From Escarpia spicata (lineage: Eukaryota > Annelida > Polychaeta > Sabellida > Siboglinidae), in the NCBI GenBank assembly GCA_963995525.1, contig OZ023213.1, positions 20,212,853 through 20,276,852 of the forward strand: DNA of 64,000 nt, read 5' to 3'. The notes below the pieces were generated by a model that made no database searches, was not told the origin of the DNA, and worked only from the letters and a program-made list of their open reading frames with translations. Below, in pieces: positions 33,652 to 46,304 of this stretch. The translations under genes and the position numbers were made by a program. Every line of letters begins with the position of its first letter. The stretch's first letter is position 1.

Positions 33652-35618
33652 TCTATGTCCTTCTTGCGATATGGCCTCCATGCTTGTATACAATATTCTA
33701 AATGAGGCCTCACTATTGTTTTGTACAGCGGTACTATGAATTCTTTTTTCTTATACGCTATATTTCGCCTAATTAATCCAAGGATTTGATTTCCCTTTGA
33801 CGCTGCAATTCCGCACTGCTCTGAAACCTTCATATCAGCACTAATGGTTAACCCTAAGTCCTTTTCTTTTACTGTAGTACTTAGAACAGTACCCCCCATT
33901 TTATATTTTACCTCTTCATTCCCATGACCTGTGTGGAGGCATTTACATTTCCCAAAATTGAACAGCATTTGCCACTTTTCAGACCATTTGATCAACCTAT
34001 CAAGATCATCTTGTAAATGCTGTCTGTCTCCATCACTTTTAATCCTTCTAAACACTTTTGTATCATCCGCAAATTTTAACACCTTGCTTGTTATATCATC
34101 GTCCAAATCGTTGATATCTATTAAGAATAATATAGGTCCTAGTACTGATCCCTGTGGTACCCCACTCAATACCGATTTCCAGTTTGAAGCCTCCCCATCA
34201 ACTACTACACGTTGTCTTCTGTCATTCAGCCATTTTTCTATCCAGTTTATTATACCATTTCCTATGCCATGGGCCTTTAGCTTAAGGAGTAATCTTTGAT
34301 GTGGTACTTTGTCGAAAGCTTTTTGAAAATCTAAATAGATGATATCTACTGGTGATCCCTCATCTACCCACGTAGTGATGTCTTCCAAAAAACATAACAT
34401 ATTTGTTAAGCATGACCTCGCTTTTAAAAACCCATGTTGAGATGGGTTTATCAAGTTATGTTTAACAAGAAAATCCACCATGTGATCTTTAATTAGTCTT
34501 TCTAATAATTTGCAAATCACTGATGTTAAACTCACTGGTCTATAGTTCTCTGACTTGTTTCTCGAACCTTTTTTAAATAACGGTATAATGTTTGCCTCTT
34601 TCCATTCTAAAGGAACCACTCCCTCTTCTAATGACAAATTTAAAACTGTTGCAAGCGGTGCGCTGGTTTGTTCTACAATTTCCAATAGTAGTTTGGGCGG
34701 AATCCCGTCCACTCCAGGTGATTTATTATCCTTCATAGCCCTTATTTTCTTAGCTACCATTTCCGAGGTTACAACTAACTGTCCTAAATAGTCTGAATCT
34801 GCCCCCTTGAACTTAGCCTCTGGTACTGGCAGTGAACTAATATCTTCCCTGGTAAACACTGAACTAAAATACTCATTCAGGTCTTCTGCCATTAAGAATC
34901 CCTCTGATATTGTATTTCCAGCACTATCTTCTAGAGGACCGACCTTATCCTGAACTTTCTGTTTGCTTCGAATATACGCATAAAAACTCTTACTGTCATG
35001 TTTTATATTACTAGCTAATTTTTTTTCATAGCTTCTCTTTGAATTTCTAATTTCAGCTGTAGCTTGATTAAGTGCTTCTTTATAAATGTTGTAGTCTTCA
35101 TCATTTCCAGTACATCTATATGACTTCCACATCATTTGTTTATACTTAATTTTTCTAATGGCTTCTTTCGATAAGTGTTTCTTTTTAGACCGTTTCCCTT
35201 GTTTTTTGAAAGGTACAAATTTATCGACTATGCACTTAATTTCACTAATTAAGATATTCCAGCATTCAGTTGCTGTCTTATTCTTCAGTGTGTTATTCCA
35301 GTCTATCTTTGCTAAATATTTCCTCATGTCCTTATACATTCCTTTGTGGAAATTTCTCCTATACTGCTTTTTACTATTCCTTTCTGATTTTACTTTGATG
35401 GTAAAATGTATCTGGTTGTGATCACTACTCCCCAGTGGCTCACATATCTTGACATTGTCAACTAATTCTTTCTGTGAGGACAAAACTAAGTCTAACACAT
35501 TCTCTCCCCTGGTTGGTTCTAGCACATGTTGAGAAAGGAAACTATCTTGTACTAAAACTAAAAACTTGTGGTCCTCACTCCCCATACTCTGTAGAGGGGA
35601 GTGAGGACCACAAGTTTG
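33652..35618 (-). pseudogene. CR1/Jockey-like LINE ORF2 (endonuclease end and reverse transcriptase)
   Basis: A long open minus-strand frame. It begins inside the APE-type endonuclease domain (GENVLDLVLS...GSSDHNQIHF, the SDH end of the domain). It continues through a linker into the reverse transcriptase: SPGVDGIPPKLL, NIIPLFKKGSR, NYRPVSLTS, QHGFLKARSC, YLDFQKAFDKVPH, SGVPQGSVLGP and the catalytic KFADDTKVF. The 5' end is truncated at about 35618. The 3' part is displaced by the hAT-like insertion. The sequence retains a near-intact frame, so it was a fairly recent arrival. Confidence 0.92.
35562..35617. repeat. 22-bp perfect hairpin at the LINE 5' truncation point
   Basis: Arms 35562-35583 and 35596-35617 (AAACTTGTGGTCCTCACTCC and complement) surround a 12-bp loop. 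The arm is LINE sequence duplicated in inverse orientation, as expected from 5' inversion (twin priming) or template switching during insertion. Confidence 0.85.
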
Positions 35619-36411
35619 GCAATGCATACACCTTATCATATACGCATGACTAAGTTTGCCGTTATTTAATTAGTTATATCAAAAATGTAACAAAACAAAC
35701 TTTGATTTAAATATCAACTAAAAAGATTATGCTTTAGGGTTGTCCTATTTATCTAGGTAGGATCGGGTTACCAGAAACAGTTTGGTGGTTAATCGCATTG
35801 AAACCAGTGGCCCGACGGGCCAGTAAAATATGAAAACTGGTAGCCCGACAGCCTCAAAAAAGGAGCCGGGCTAGCGGGCCAGTGTTAATGTCAAGGCCTG
35901 ATATGCCAAAGAGAAAACAATGTAAAGATATATATATGTATCAATGTTATGATAGATTTATTGTGCAGATTTTATCTACAAAAGCAGCAAAAACAATGTA
36001 ACATGAGGTTGTCAGCATTTTCTCTCCAGTATACCCTTTGACCCCAGAAACAATCGCCTCTGTACCCCTCAGAACATTCAGCATCCATTCAGTGATTATG
36101 ACAGCCACTTTAAAGAGGTAAACAGATGCATGTTTGCAGTAGGACAACTTATTTGATGACCACTCAGTGTGGCAAAGTTATTGCACTTGACCTTAGTTTC
36201 TGCTGACCTCTGCTTTCTTCATGACCTCTTACACATAATAATACTAACATGTTAGTCATTATGTAATTACAGGTAGTGTGAAACTGCTAGTTCTACTTTA
36301 ATTGTTCTACTTATAATTTAAGTTATATGTGCTACATTACATATATCTACACACTTGTGATAGTAAACGTTTGTGTGAAACTGTACGACAAATGCTGGTA
36401 TCAAAACTTAC

Positions 36412-36614
36412 CTCTCGCGGGACAAAAGAACCGGCAAGGGTGACTCCTGACCAGAAGAAAATACCAACGGCCATGATGATTTTTCTGTTATAGCGGTCAC
36501 CAAGGTAACCAAATATAGGCGATAGAAGCATATAGCTGACGATGAACGACGTCTGTAAGAGACCAGTGTCTGCATTGCTGATGTTGTAGAATGACTGCAC
36601 CTCACTCAGAACTC
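36412..36614 (-). CDS. Spns1-like: Spinster-type transporter, exon 2
   Basis: Residues 77-144 (isoform b). It starts by completing a Gly codon and encodes V-L-S-E-V-QSFYNISNADTGLLQTSFI, TM2, then the MFS motif A GYLGDRYNRK and TM3 with SGVTLAGSFVPRE. Acceptor tggttttggttgCAG; donor CGAGAG|GTAAGT, phase 0. Both alternative first exons can splice here in frame. Confidence 0.95.
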
Positions 36615-38207
36615 CTGCAACCAAAACCAGACAGTCTGTGAGCAGGCTGTTATAATTATGTAACAAAATGTCATTTAAGTCACGTTATCAAGGGCCACAA
36701 TATGATGGCCAAAGATGCCATGTACAAAGAAGACAAGTTGTGGTGGAGATTAAGGGTAATCGCTGGTATGTAAGTTAGTGCATAAAGGTGGGGGGTGAGT
36801 TGGTCATTGCTATATTTAGCAGGAAAAATTAATCTCACACTGAGAATGTTCAAACAACTTAGTAGTGCACATTGTAAAGGGTCTGAAAGGTGGCTATACT
36901 TCCTTTCTATTCAGTAATGTTCTTGTTTATCCATTCTAACTTTATAATCTGATAGAGCTGGTTGGCAGCTGTGATATTTTCTGGACAAGTGCTTTACAGA
37001 AATATATCCTGGAAGTTTTTATTTACGTTGACAGCTCTGAGCATTGACATTGTCAGTCGTCTTGTAAAGATCATGTTTTAATATATGATTAGCGATTAAT
37101 ACCGGGATAGTCATGATATTAGTTACATGTTTAGTTTGCTTACTCATGCTGAGTTAGCTGCAGGTGTTGCAACCAGTGTTTTGACTGTTTTCATAGGTGT
37201 ATCCATACACAGAATTACAGCCATACCTCCCAAAGGTTATTCCTGATTCTTAATGCTTTTCTAACTCTCAAATGAACATTATTCTAACTTCTTGTAGTTT
37301 ATTTAATAAAGCCCTCATTGTGGATTGAACTAAGAATTTTTTTTTAAATGTTTATTTCTGATAGGTGCTTATAAGTTTAAGACTTTGTATATCACATTCA
37401 CAATATGCATACAACATTCCAAATTATGTCAACCTTATTACTACACAACTGCAGCAACTAGCATCGCATGACTACACCGACTTTTTTATGCTAAAACACT
37501 ACCATAATAAGTAAAGTTTTTTATATTAGAAATATATCAACTACTACCTCATAATAATATATAGTTGTTTAAAATGTTGTATAAAATGGTACAAAATCTG
37601 GGCTGTTACAAATTTCAAGCACTGTACATGTAGTAACAGGTCAAGGTACTGTGCTTACTAGTTCTGGTGACTGATGTTATGCAAGATTTAGGATTGGATT
37701 ATAGCTGGGATCCCTCCAGGTACCAAGGGGCACTAGTCACTCATCAACATTCAACAGGGAGATGTGTGTTCTGACTAATAGTAATTGATCAAAATATGCA
37801 TCACTGAAACAATTTGTTTTTGTGATGCTACATGTATGTCATGCATACCAGTAACATTTCCAAGATGGGTTACAACATATTGTAAACTTATAACTGTTTC
37901 AGTATCCAACATCACAGACTGACAATTAAGTGATGTTTCAGTTCACATATAAAACCATCGACTTGGCCATTAATGAGAATCTTTCAACCTCGTAATCATC
38001 ATACATCCATGGGGACAATTACACAATATTTAACTTACTCTTTTCTGTATTTATTATTTTTATTAATTCTTGTTCTGATTACACACATTGCAAGGAGGCA
38101 CTATTTTAGTTTACTTGCAACCAATATTGGTGAATTATTTAAACAGTCGTTATGTCTAATTATTCCACACATACATCATTTGTGTAATATGACAGTTATG
38201 CCATAGG
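36615..38207. other. intron 1 (3' part), nothing recognised
   Basis: AT-rich intronic sequence without repeats or frames that I can name. Confidence 0.35.
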
Positions 38208-38809
38208 CAGGGATCTCTCTAGGCACGTATCATTTTGAATTGGCCCGCGAACAACTCAACAAGTGGGTCAACCGGTTCATCACTTTGTCAATCAATATAT
38301 TTAATTAACTTTGGCCACAAGTGAGATACAATCCTACATTCACATTAAGAATGATCTTAGTTAGACTTACAGTTGTGAGTTGATATTTGTTTTGTCTTGA
38401 ACGTTTGTAGTCATATTTTACATTAGCGTAAGAATGAACTGTTAAAAATTGTAACTGTAAAACAAGTAAGATTTAAAAGCATGAACAAAAGTGATGAGAC
38501 TCTTGCTAACACATAGACAAGGAGTAGTTTGTGGAACTCATTTGAAACAGTGCTGAAACAGTGGCAATAGCAATGATGGTACAACATTTTTGGCCACTTT
38601 TAAAGATGTCACATAAAAGGGTCTAACAAAATATGATTTAAATGTACGACACAGAACTGTTGTTTTCTAGATTTGCATATTACGCATCTACAATGTAAAC
38701 AAATATAACCGACAGAAAAATACTGACCCACTCATCGCTGAAATGACCCATAATATTTAGTTGGTATGGGCCAATTGGCCCATGGCTATTTTTCCTTGGA
38801 AGATCCCTG
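38208..38809. mobile_element. short TIR element, hAT-like ends
   Basis: Inverted ends CAGGGATCTCTCTAGG (from 38208) and the complement of CAGGGATCTTCCAAGG (to 38809). CATAGG lies directly outside both ends, a 6-bp target duplication. 602 bp, non-coding. Confidence 0.75.
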
Positions 38810-39079
38810 CATAGGTCAAATAAAAACATCTTGAACTATAGTAGCACAAAAGGTATTCGCAATGCTGGACATGAAACTTTCCCCAACCTATTCCCAGTGA
38901 AAGTAGGGTAATAGTTTACTAGTAATGAAGGCTTGACCCTAAATTTCCCAATTAGCCTCCAACAGACTGGTAGGACCTTCCCTGCTCCCAGAAGTAAGAC
39001 ACCAGTGAAGGCTTGACCGCAGGTGTCAGCCCATACAGTTTACAGCAACTGCAAACTGCCCACACGGTTGCCATGGTAA

Positions 39080-39190
39080 CTTGGTAACCTTCCTGGCAGC
39101 CTGTGCTCCTCAGGAATGTCATGGTGTCTCACCCACATTTGTGAGTTGTGCTTGTTTACAAATGTGCCAAATATAATTTCTTCCATATCA
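39080..39190 (+). repeat. dispersed repeat shared with 30690-30810
   Basis: Second copy of the family described at 30690, in the same orientation, next to the piggyBac-type element. Confidence 0.65.
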
Positions 39191-39235
39191 CTTAAATTAG
39201 TTAGCATTCATGTTAATTAGTTTTTTATGTATTAA

Positions 39236-40356
39236 CCCTCTCGTGGTCAGAACGCCCGAATCAACCCGAGTATGCCTCACGGCCAGAACGCCCGAATCAA
39301 CCCGAATACAGGGGCACATTTAAACTAGTACCACGAAACAGTGTCATCCAATAACGGCCATTTATTTCGGCAGTTAGCATTTAATAATATTGAAGTTTCA
39401 CTGGGACGCATCAAAAGTGAGAAATGATGGCGATTTCCGTGACTAAATAGCGCCAACCACCACGCGGTTTTGTAGTCGAACGCAGCGACACACAATTTCC
39501 GGTCCCTCTTTTACGCCACGCAGTGAATATTTTAATGGTGATTTTCAGCCAATGAGATTAAAGTTTAACATTTGCTGCGGGCATAAACATGGAAGCACCC
39601 AGGAATTAGTCCAAAACACGCATCCGCAGGCGATTTCTACGATTAAATGCTAACTTTTGAGCGGTCTATTTTGTTGTAAAGAAGTATTAATGCGCCGCGC
39701 AACGAAGGGGGTGGTGTTTTTTTAGCTTTGTTGTAATTCTCGACATTGTCATTATGTCGAACTCCAGTAATTCGGACTTTGACGGGATTTTCGAATCGAG
39801 TTTATAATGAACGCTGCCATCGAAGGGGAATGTTTTGTACTGTGATTACGCATTTTAAATATAACACCAACTTAATAGTTCAGACGGGATGACGGCTATG
39901 ATCACAAAGAACGCCATTTTGTATAAAATCTTGAAAATACATGCACTCTGAAAAACTGAAATTATTTCAGTTTTATTTACCATAGACATTTAGTTAGTTT
40001 TCCATTCTGTAGCATAGTAATTTATGAACATTTCATACGCAGCATGTAACCGCTAATTATTAATGAAAAATATTTAACAAAATGAATTGTTGAAAATTAT
40101 TTTAGTATTTTATTTTTGTCAAACTTTAGCAATTCATATTCGGGTAATAAATTGACATATATGTCACATACTTGGCTAGTTACACCAGGAATTAGTTCCT
40201 CAAATGTAGTGAAAATTTTACTTGAATCGGATCAAAAGTTATTTATTTGCATTCATGCAACCCGAGTATATCACATGATTCACTCACAGCACATTCTCTC
40301 GATTTAATAGGATTTAATAACAGGCACATATTTGCATTAATCTGGCCTTGAGAGGG
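39236..40356 (+). mobile_element. piggyBac-type non-autonomous element in TTAA
   Basis: Flanked by TTAA (39232-39235 and 40357-40360), with inverted ends CCCTCTCGTGGTCAGA and the complement of CCCTCTCAAGGCCAGA. A roughly 35-bp direct repeat (cagaacgcccgaatcaaccc) occurs twice near the left end. A 17-codon frame at 39754-39807, MSNSSNSDFDGIFESSL, resembles the acidic N-terminus of piggyBac-derived transposases and then stops. The rest of the transposase is gone. Confidence 0.85.
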
Positions 40357-40360
40357 TTAA

Positions 40361-43300
40361 CACCTAATGTATGTATCAAGTGAAGCATCTTAGATGTGTG
40401 CATCATTTAAATTGGGTGACAGTCTGTTTTTATTTTATAATTACTGTTTTCATGGTTTTAGCATACCTATTTACATAATACAACAAAGTTATAAATATCT
40501 GTGCAAACGACATCACACCATTTATGTATACATTGTTGACAACCAATCTGAAATGAATTATATGGACTGTTATTACTTTTAATTTACTTAATTTTAACTT
40601 AATGAACTGCAGTACACAATAACATTAATTAGGTGGTCACTTATTAGTCTAAATAAACTGATACAATGCCATACATACAATATATGGGTCAATTGTGTTT
40701 ACTATGATAGTAGATTTTACTACAAACATCCGCTTACTAGACTACATTCTTGTTATCATGCCAAGTCAACTCTGCACATTCATACCCACAACAGTTGTGT
40801 ATATTCGGACAATTAAACTGTCAAGCTGACTTGGTGTACTGCCAGTGGCAGTGTTACCTACATCATGCCTGGATGAACACAAATCCAGTTAACTGGTCTG
40901 GTCCATTCCAATGACATACAGTGCAGGAGGTCAAGGTTGTTCTGACAGGTCAACCACTATCAGGCCATCCCCTAAAAATGGGTCATTACAAAATCCTTGC
41001 ATCCTTGAAGGTTTGGCTGTTTGTCAACAAGTATTTCCAGATAAAATGGCCACCACTACTAACACCTGCAGCACAGTAGCTTTAGGTGCAACCAGTAGCC
41101 TGACTTGTTTGTGACAGAGCTGGGTACACATGCACCCAACTGCAACAATATCAAAACAGGCAATGGGCGGAGCTTAGTGATCAGCCAATGAGAAGCTCCT
41201 CAGTGGCACAGCCCCCACATGGAGTCACATTGATAAACAGTTGCAAGCTGGTGCTAGGTACATATGCACTGGTATATACAGAATGAAACATAGAATCTGC
41301 CCACCAGCGGATTGACGTCACAGATTGATTATAATAATTGCCACTGTCTGGTTTTGTGGCCTTTGCTGAACAGGAAGCTGTGAAAGTAAGCCTACTTTTA
41401 CATGCAGCCTGATAGCTCAACTTGATAGCTCAGCACTACGCATGCGTTTTATTGATTACCCTGAGTAACCTTCTAGAAAGACCAGACTGGCCTGATCAAC
41501 TCAGTGACTAAGAGGAATGCTAAACATTCTAGAACATATTCCACACTTCTAGGAATGGAATCATTTCTATGTGTGTACTGGAATGGCACCAAACTTAAAT
41601 TTATAAATAATTATTGGGTTGAGGGTTTGAGAAACAAATATTTTTATCCAGAAATCAGACAATACAAAACATTATGTTTCAATATTAATTTCTTATTCAC
41701 ATTTACCGATCAACAAGAAAAGTTATATTAATGGCGTCTCTTATTCTAGTTTATGTAGACATGTACAATTAAATACACCTGTAGAGGGTTATGTGTAAAA
41801 AAACGATATCCGACATTCTTTTGTGTTTTATTTCTGTTTCAGTGTTTGACATGTTTTCTTCTAAATGTTCAAGACACATATTGTGTTAAATAAACCCCTT
41901 AGTCAAACTTGAACAACAACCCGCAGAATAAACTTCAAAAGAACGTCTGATGATTCATCCCAATTTTAACACAAATGTTAACCATTTTGAAATACAGCTG
42001 TACCCGCTAAGTACAAGGTTTTAAATGACAGTGTACTGGTCGTCTGATTTCTAGATAAAATGCTGAATAACCAACACAAACCATGTAATAGATCTAAGAG
42101 AGGAAACTAACAAAACATACATTCAGCAGACATGAAAAGCTATTATCTCTTTGGTTCTTCCCCTGACTTTGAGGATTTGAACCTGACACGACTACCCTGT
42201 TCCCATGGTCAGATAAAATGTCCTTCGGAACACATCCTTTGTGTTGCTTTTCGGAACAGATTGCAATCACAGATGTGTGTCAAAAGATTATAATTTTACT
42301 GCGTGACTCGGTGTCCATTCGCTGAAATACATGACAACATTCATGCATGTAGAGGGACACCTTGCAAAATCATCTGTTTATAACTATTATTTGATGTGTC
42401 ATTGTAGAATTATATGTACAACAAAGAAACAAGGGAGCATACTCACTGTATGGACGATCGATCGACAATGTGTTTAATTACTCTTAGTGTGCTGTGGTGT
42501 TGGTCAATTGTGTAACTTATTTATGAAACTTTTCAGCTTCCAACACGAGGAAATAAAATGGTCCTTAATACAATGGATTATCACTATAGCTTATAAGGGC
42601 TCCCGACTAACGGAAACTCCACTTAAAAGGAACAACTCTGAAATACCCGACTCTGTGAATGTTAAAAGGAACATGGGATATTTATGATTTATGAACAGTT
42701 ACTGTGTGGTTGCTTTGAGCTCAATAGAAGAATCAGACTATCAGATAAAGCGACATCTCGACCACAGATACATATTCTCCTGTTGCCTGTTTCTTTCGGT
42801 CACACTGGTCTCATTTTAGGAGTGCCCCCAAAAGGATGTGTAGCACAAAAGGGGCTTCAGCCTTCTAGTATTACAACAACAACATCCAGATAAATTTCAG
42901 CATGTACATCAGTGTTTTGTCCTGACAGAGCAGGATTTCACATGGACAATTTGCCCATACGAAAGGCATTAATAACAAGCTTTACAAATGATCAGTCTGC
43001 AGCATGTATCACCTGTTATTCTAGCTTGTTTATTATAAATATAAAATAAGTAGAATATGTACATAAATGAGCTAATTGTGATATTGAGATCTTATTAAGC
43101 GCATACTACTTGAAACATGTAAATGTGTGGCATTAAATCCTCCAATCCCTTGATATTTCTCCCTTTAAATAAGTCCCAGCATCTAGAAATACGTACAGTT
43201 TATATACCTAAACTTGTGTTATATTTTTATGGTAACAAATACGCTGTAAATAACTAAAATTCTAATCAATTGAAATAACTTGATTCAGTCAAAAATAATG

Positions 43301-44377
43301 TAATACTTTGTCTGAGGCTTTCAAGAAAACTAAATAACAAATGTGTACCTAAACAAGTTAGCAGGTATTATAATTAGACAAGCAGAAAATAAAGAGTTTG
43401 AAAATGTTGACATTTTTTTGCCTGTCATTGTTTCTAAGCAAGACGTCACTCTGCTGGAACACTATCATTATCAATATGCAATGCCACGTAGTATCCAGCC
43501 GTTTTAACCACAGCAGCCATAACGAACATGCGCTATGATTAAAACACGTCCCCGATAAAGTTTTTTGCAGCACTTGAGTAACAGTAGATGTATCAGTATG
43601 CCAATATCATACAATGGACTTGACTGGCAACCACTGTACTGCAACAAGTGCTTGCCATTACTAGCACACACAGCAGAGCCTCAGGGAATACAGGGCTATT
43701 ACCAACAGCTAGTGCTTACAAAACTTGTATTTTTTCCTTCATTTTTATGTCTGGTACAAAGCCACCATGTAGACGAAGGACAAAACACCTATAAAAAGTA
43801 AGGGGTCATCGCAAAAGTTTGCAAATTCTCAAACTACAGTAGGCATTATATACTAGGGGGTGGGGTTTGGTTTGATCGGCACCAAGTATCATGTAGAAAA
43901 TAAATTGCTACAGTGGCACTACAAAGCAATGCACACTGAACTGGTATCTTGGTAATGTATGACAAATGCTCATGGGCCGTGCGTCAACATTTCTTACTAC
44001 TGCGAATTAAAATCCTTTATTTGATGAATTTTACATGTGTTTTTGTGCTGCTCAAATGACTGGACTTTGAAACTTCAGAATCGCAGTGATTTTAACTTAA
44101 TGATCAACAGTCTAGTCAGTAGTGGTTTTCTTGAGAAAGGATACAGGAACTGCGGAATCCTGTGACAGATGTGGAATTCACAGTTTCTGACACAAAAATC
44201 CATATTTCACGGTGCACAATTGTTTTGAAGGCTGCTCAAGATGATGTGTGTGTGTGAAACAATCGATAATGTAAACTGCTGTATAATTTATAACATCCGT
44301 GGCCTAAGGGTGTTGTTGCTTTGTCTCTTTAACATATTTACAAGCAATTTTAATTGTTTACTAATTATCAGCATGTA
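40361..44377. other. intron 1 (middle), no gene recognised
   Basis: About 4 kb of AT-rich intron. A GGGCGG and a CCAAT element lie close together at about 41165-41188, without other promoter signs. A (CAACAA) tail near 42870 suggests the end of an old retroposon. Nothing else is seen. Confidence 0.35.
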
Positions 44378-45565
44378 CAGTCGCGCCTCGTTATAACGCG
44401 CCCCGTTATAACGCGGATTCGGTTATAACGCGGTCGGTCGTGGACCCCGAATTTCTGCCGCCGGGGGAACATGGGCGCTATGACAAACTATATTAACACG
44501 GTAATAACTGTCAATTGTTTTTTGTGAAGTTATCCCCGTCTTTGTCCACGGCATGTGTATATTGAAAGACTAGTTGGCGGACAATAAATTTAACGTTGAC
44601 GTACAACTGCAACGAATCAAGTGCGAGGCGCGTCACTACATTGCCGTTGTGTATTCTGCACTGCCAATGCTATCAAAGTTTCGTTGACTATGATCAATTA
44701 TGTTCAGTTTTAACTTTAGGAACAGTAAATGTGGAGCAAGGTATTGTTTGTTTTGCGCCGACATCAAACGAATCGTTTCCAATCTGCTAGTCATGCTCAT
44801 GTCATGGCTTCTGCGGATCGCCAGGTTTCGGCGCCGGGCGGCTTGTAAAGTGCAATTGAAATTCACAAATACGCCTTGCTTAAGAATGGGTTAAATACGT
44901 TTTAATACAGATTAGTAGACAAGATCAGTAAGCTAACATTGCATAACAAATATTAGCTTTTCGCTGCGATGAACGCAAAGCTACTGCCTGTACTGGTGCG
45001 CCAAAATATTAATTCGTCAACCGCATATGAATTGGTGAATCGTAATATTGTTCGGCACGGTAAATGTGCTTTCTAAATTGGTATTTTTATATTGATTGAA
45101 AGACGAAGTTACGCCAATTGTGAACGTACTTATAGCTTTAAATCCTTAATAAACTCTAACACAGCGTTTCTCAAATAATTTGCGTATTCGGCTGCTGAGT
45201 GCCAGGTCATTATTTTAGATCTTACGTCAGCGGTACCATATTATCGTTCAGTTGACCGTGGCTTGTTGGTCCGTTGTTTATTTAAAAACGGTACACAATT
45301 CATGAATTTTATTCAGTTCAACAGTGTCCAAAAGTGTACGACATTTAAACAGAATACACATTGACATTGGCTGGCAGTTTAATAAGCTTCATAAACTGCG
45401 TAAAGACTGCGCGACGTGCACACTTTGGTTGGCTTCGATGGCATTCTTCGTGCAGCAGCGGTGTCGGTCGTAGCGCCCCTAACGGCAGATATGGGAACGC
45501 GCCTCGTTTATAACGCGGATTCATTTCGTGGACCCCGACTACCGCGTTATAACGAGGCGCGACTG
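44378..45565. mobile_element. pogo/Tigger-like TIR element in TA
   Basis: Perfect 23-bp inverted ends beginning CAGTCGCGCCTCG, flanked by the TA dinucleotide (44376-44377 and 45566-45567). Near both ends the pieces TTATAACGCGGATTC and GTGGACCCCGA occur in direct orientation. 1188 bp with only short frames (for example minus 44636-44866) that I cannot match to a transposase. Non-autonomous copy. Confidence 0.85.
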
Positions 45566-45685
45566 TATGTTGTTACTGGATTCAGTTATGTTCATAATTG
45601 GAAGTATGAAGTTACCTTTCTGAATCCTTGATTTCTCCTACAGAGCTATCGCTGTCCTCACGACACCATCATCAGCGTTGGACTG

Positions 45686-45874
45686 CTAACTCTCGGTCGT
45701 CATGTGACTTCGTTGGTGGTCGCCACATGACAGCAGTTCCAAGAAGATCGCGGGAAGGTTGTAACCGGTGTCTCTGTTGTTGGCTGGTTGCCTCTCTCTG
45801 ATCTCTATTGCTTCACTGATTTTCTTTTGCCAGTAGTTGTTTTCGCTGGCGAGCACTGATGCGTCTTTGGCCAT
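45686..45874 (-). pseudogene. Penelope-like GIY-YIG endonuclease, C-terminal piece
   Basis: Longest unbroken part of the endonuclease end: KDASVLASENNYWQKKISEA, then IEIRERQPANNRDTGYNLPA. The preceding catalytic-core part (CPDCQQTYVGETSRALGARL, about 45880-45985) is in a different frame, so the gene is broken. Confidence 0.75.
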
Positions 45875-46275
45875 GATGTTGTGGCCCTATATTCGCCTAC
45901 TGCTGTGAGTGGGGCCCTGGTGTTACTGTGCTCTTTAAGTCGGGCTCCCAGAGCTCTGCTGGTTTCACCTACGTAGGTCTGCTGACAGTCCGGACATCAA
46001 TTTCATTATATATATCACTCCACACATGTTGTTCTTTGGATTTTGTCCTTGGTGTTCACCACTGTAGATCTTATAGTATTGTATGGTTTGTGCTACGTCC
46101 CCACTCCATGTTGGTCAATTTCTCTGATAGGTTGCATGCGTATGGTAAAGGGATGTTCGGTGTGTGGCTGGTCTGTTTTTCTGCACTTGATGTGATGTTG
46201 AACATCCACTCTCTGTAGATGTTGGCTTTGAGTTCTAACGAAGTCACATGACGACCGACAGTTAGCAGTCCAACA

Positions 46276-46304
46276 CTGACGATGGTGTCGTGAGGACACT
46301 GAAA
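46276..46304 (+). ncRNA. hammerhead-like core in the Penelope arm (tentative)
   Basis: CTGACGA (46276-46282), a 6-bp stem GGTGTC/GACACT with loop GTGAG (one extra base before the stem), then GAAA (46301-46304). The other arm has CTGATGA at 45669-45675 on the minus strand but an altered GAAA. Penelope-like elements are known to carry hammerhead ribozymes. I could not find a good stem III or cleavage site, so this is weak. Confidence 0.25.

Larger units (their letters stand above)
31381..35900. mobile_element. outer TIR DNA element hosting nested insertions
   Basis: Perfect 16-bp inverted ends CAGGCCTTGACATTAA (31381-31396) and its complement (35885-35900). Subterminal repeats of the ACTGGCCCG type occur on both sides. 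The flanks share ATATG directly outside each end (5 bp; hAT elements normally make 8). The left internal part (31500-32080) has no intact transposase. The CR1/Jockey-like LINE and the hAT-like element lie inside. All are in intron 2 of the transporter gene. Confidence 0.75.

Noticed and set aside
41165..41190. GC box plus CCAAT as a promoter in intron 1
   Set aside because: Two common short motifs without a nearby first exon or CpG-rich region.
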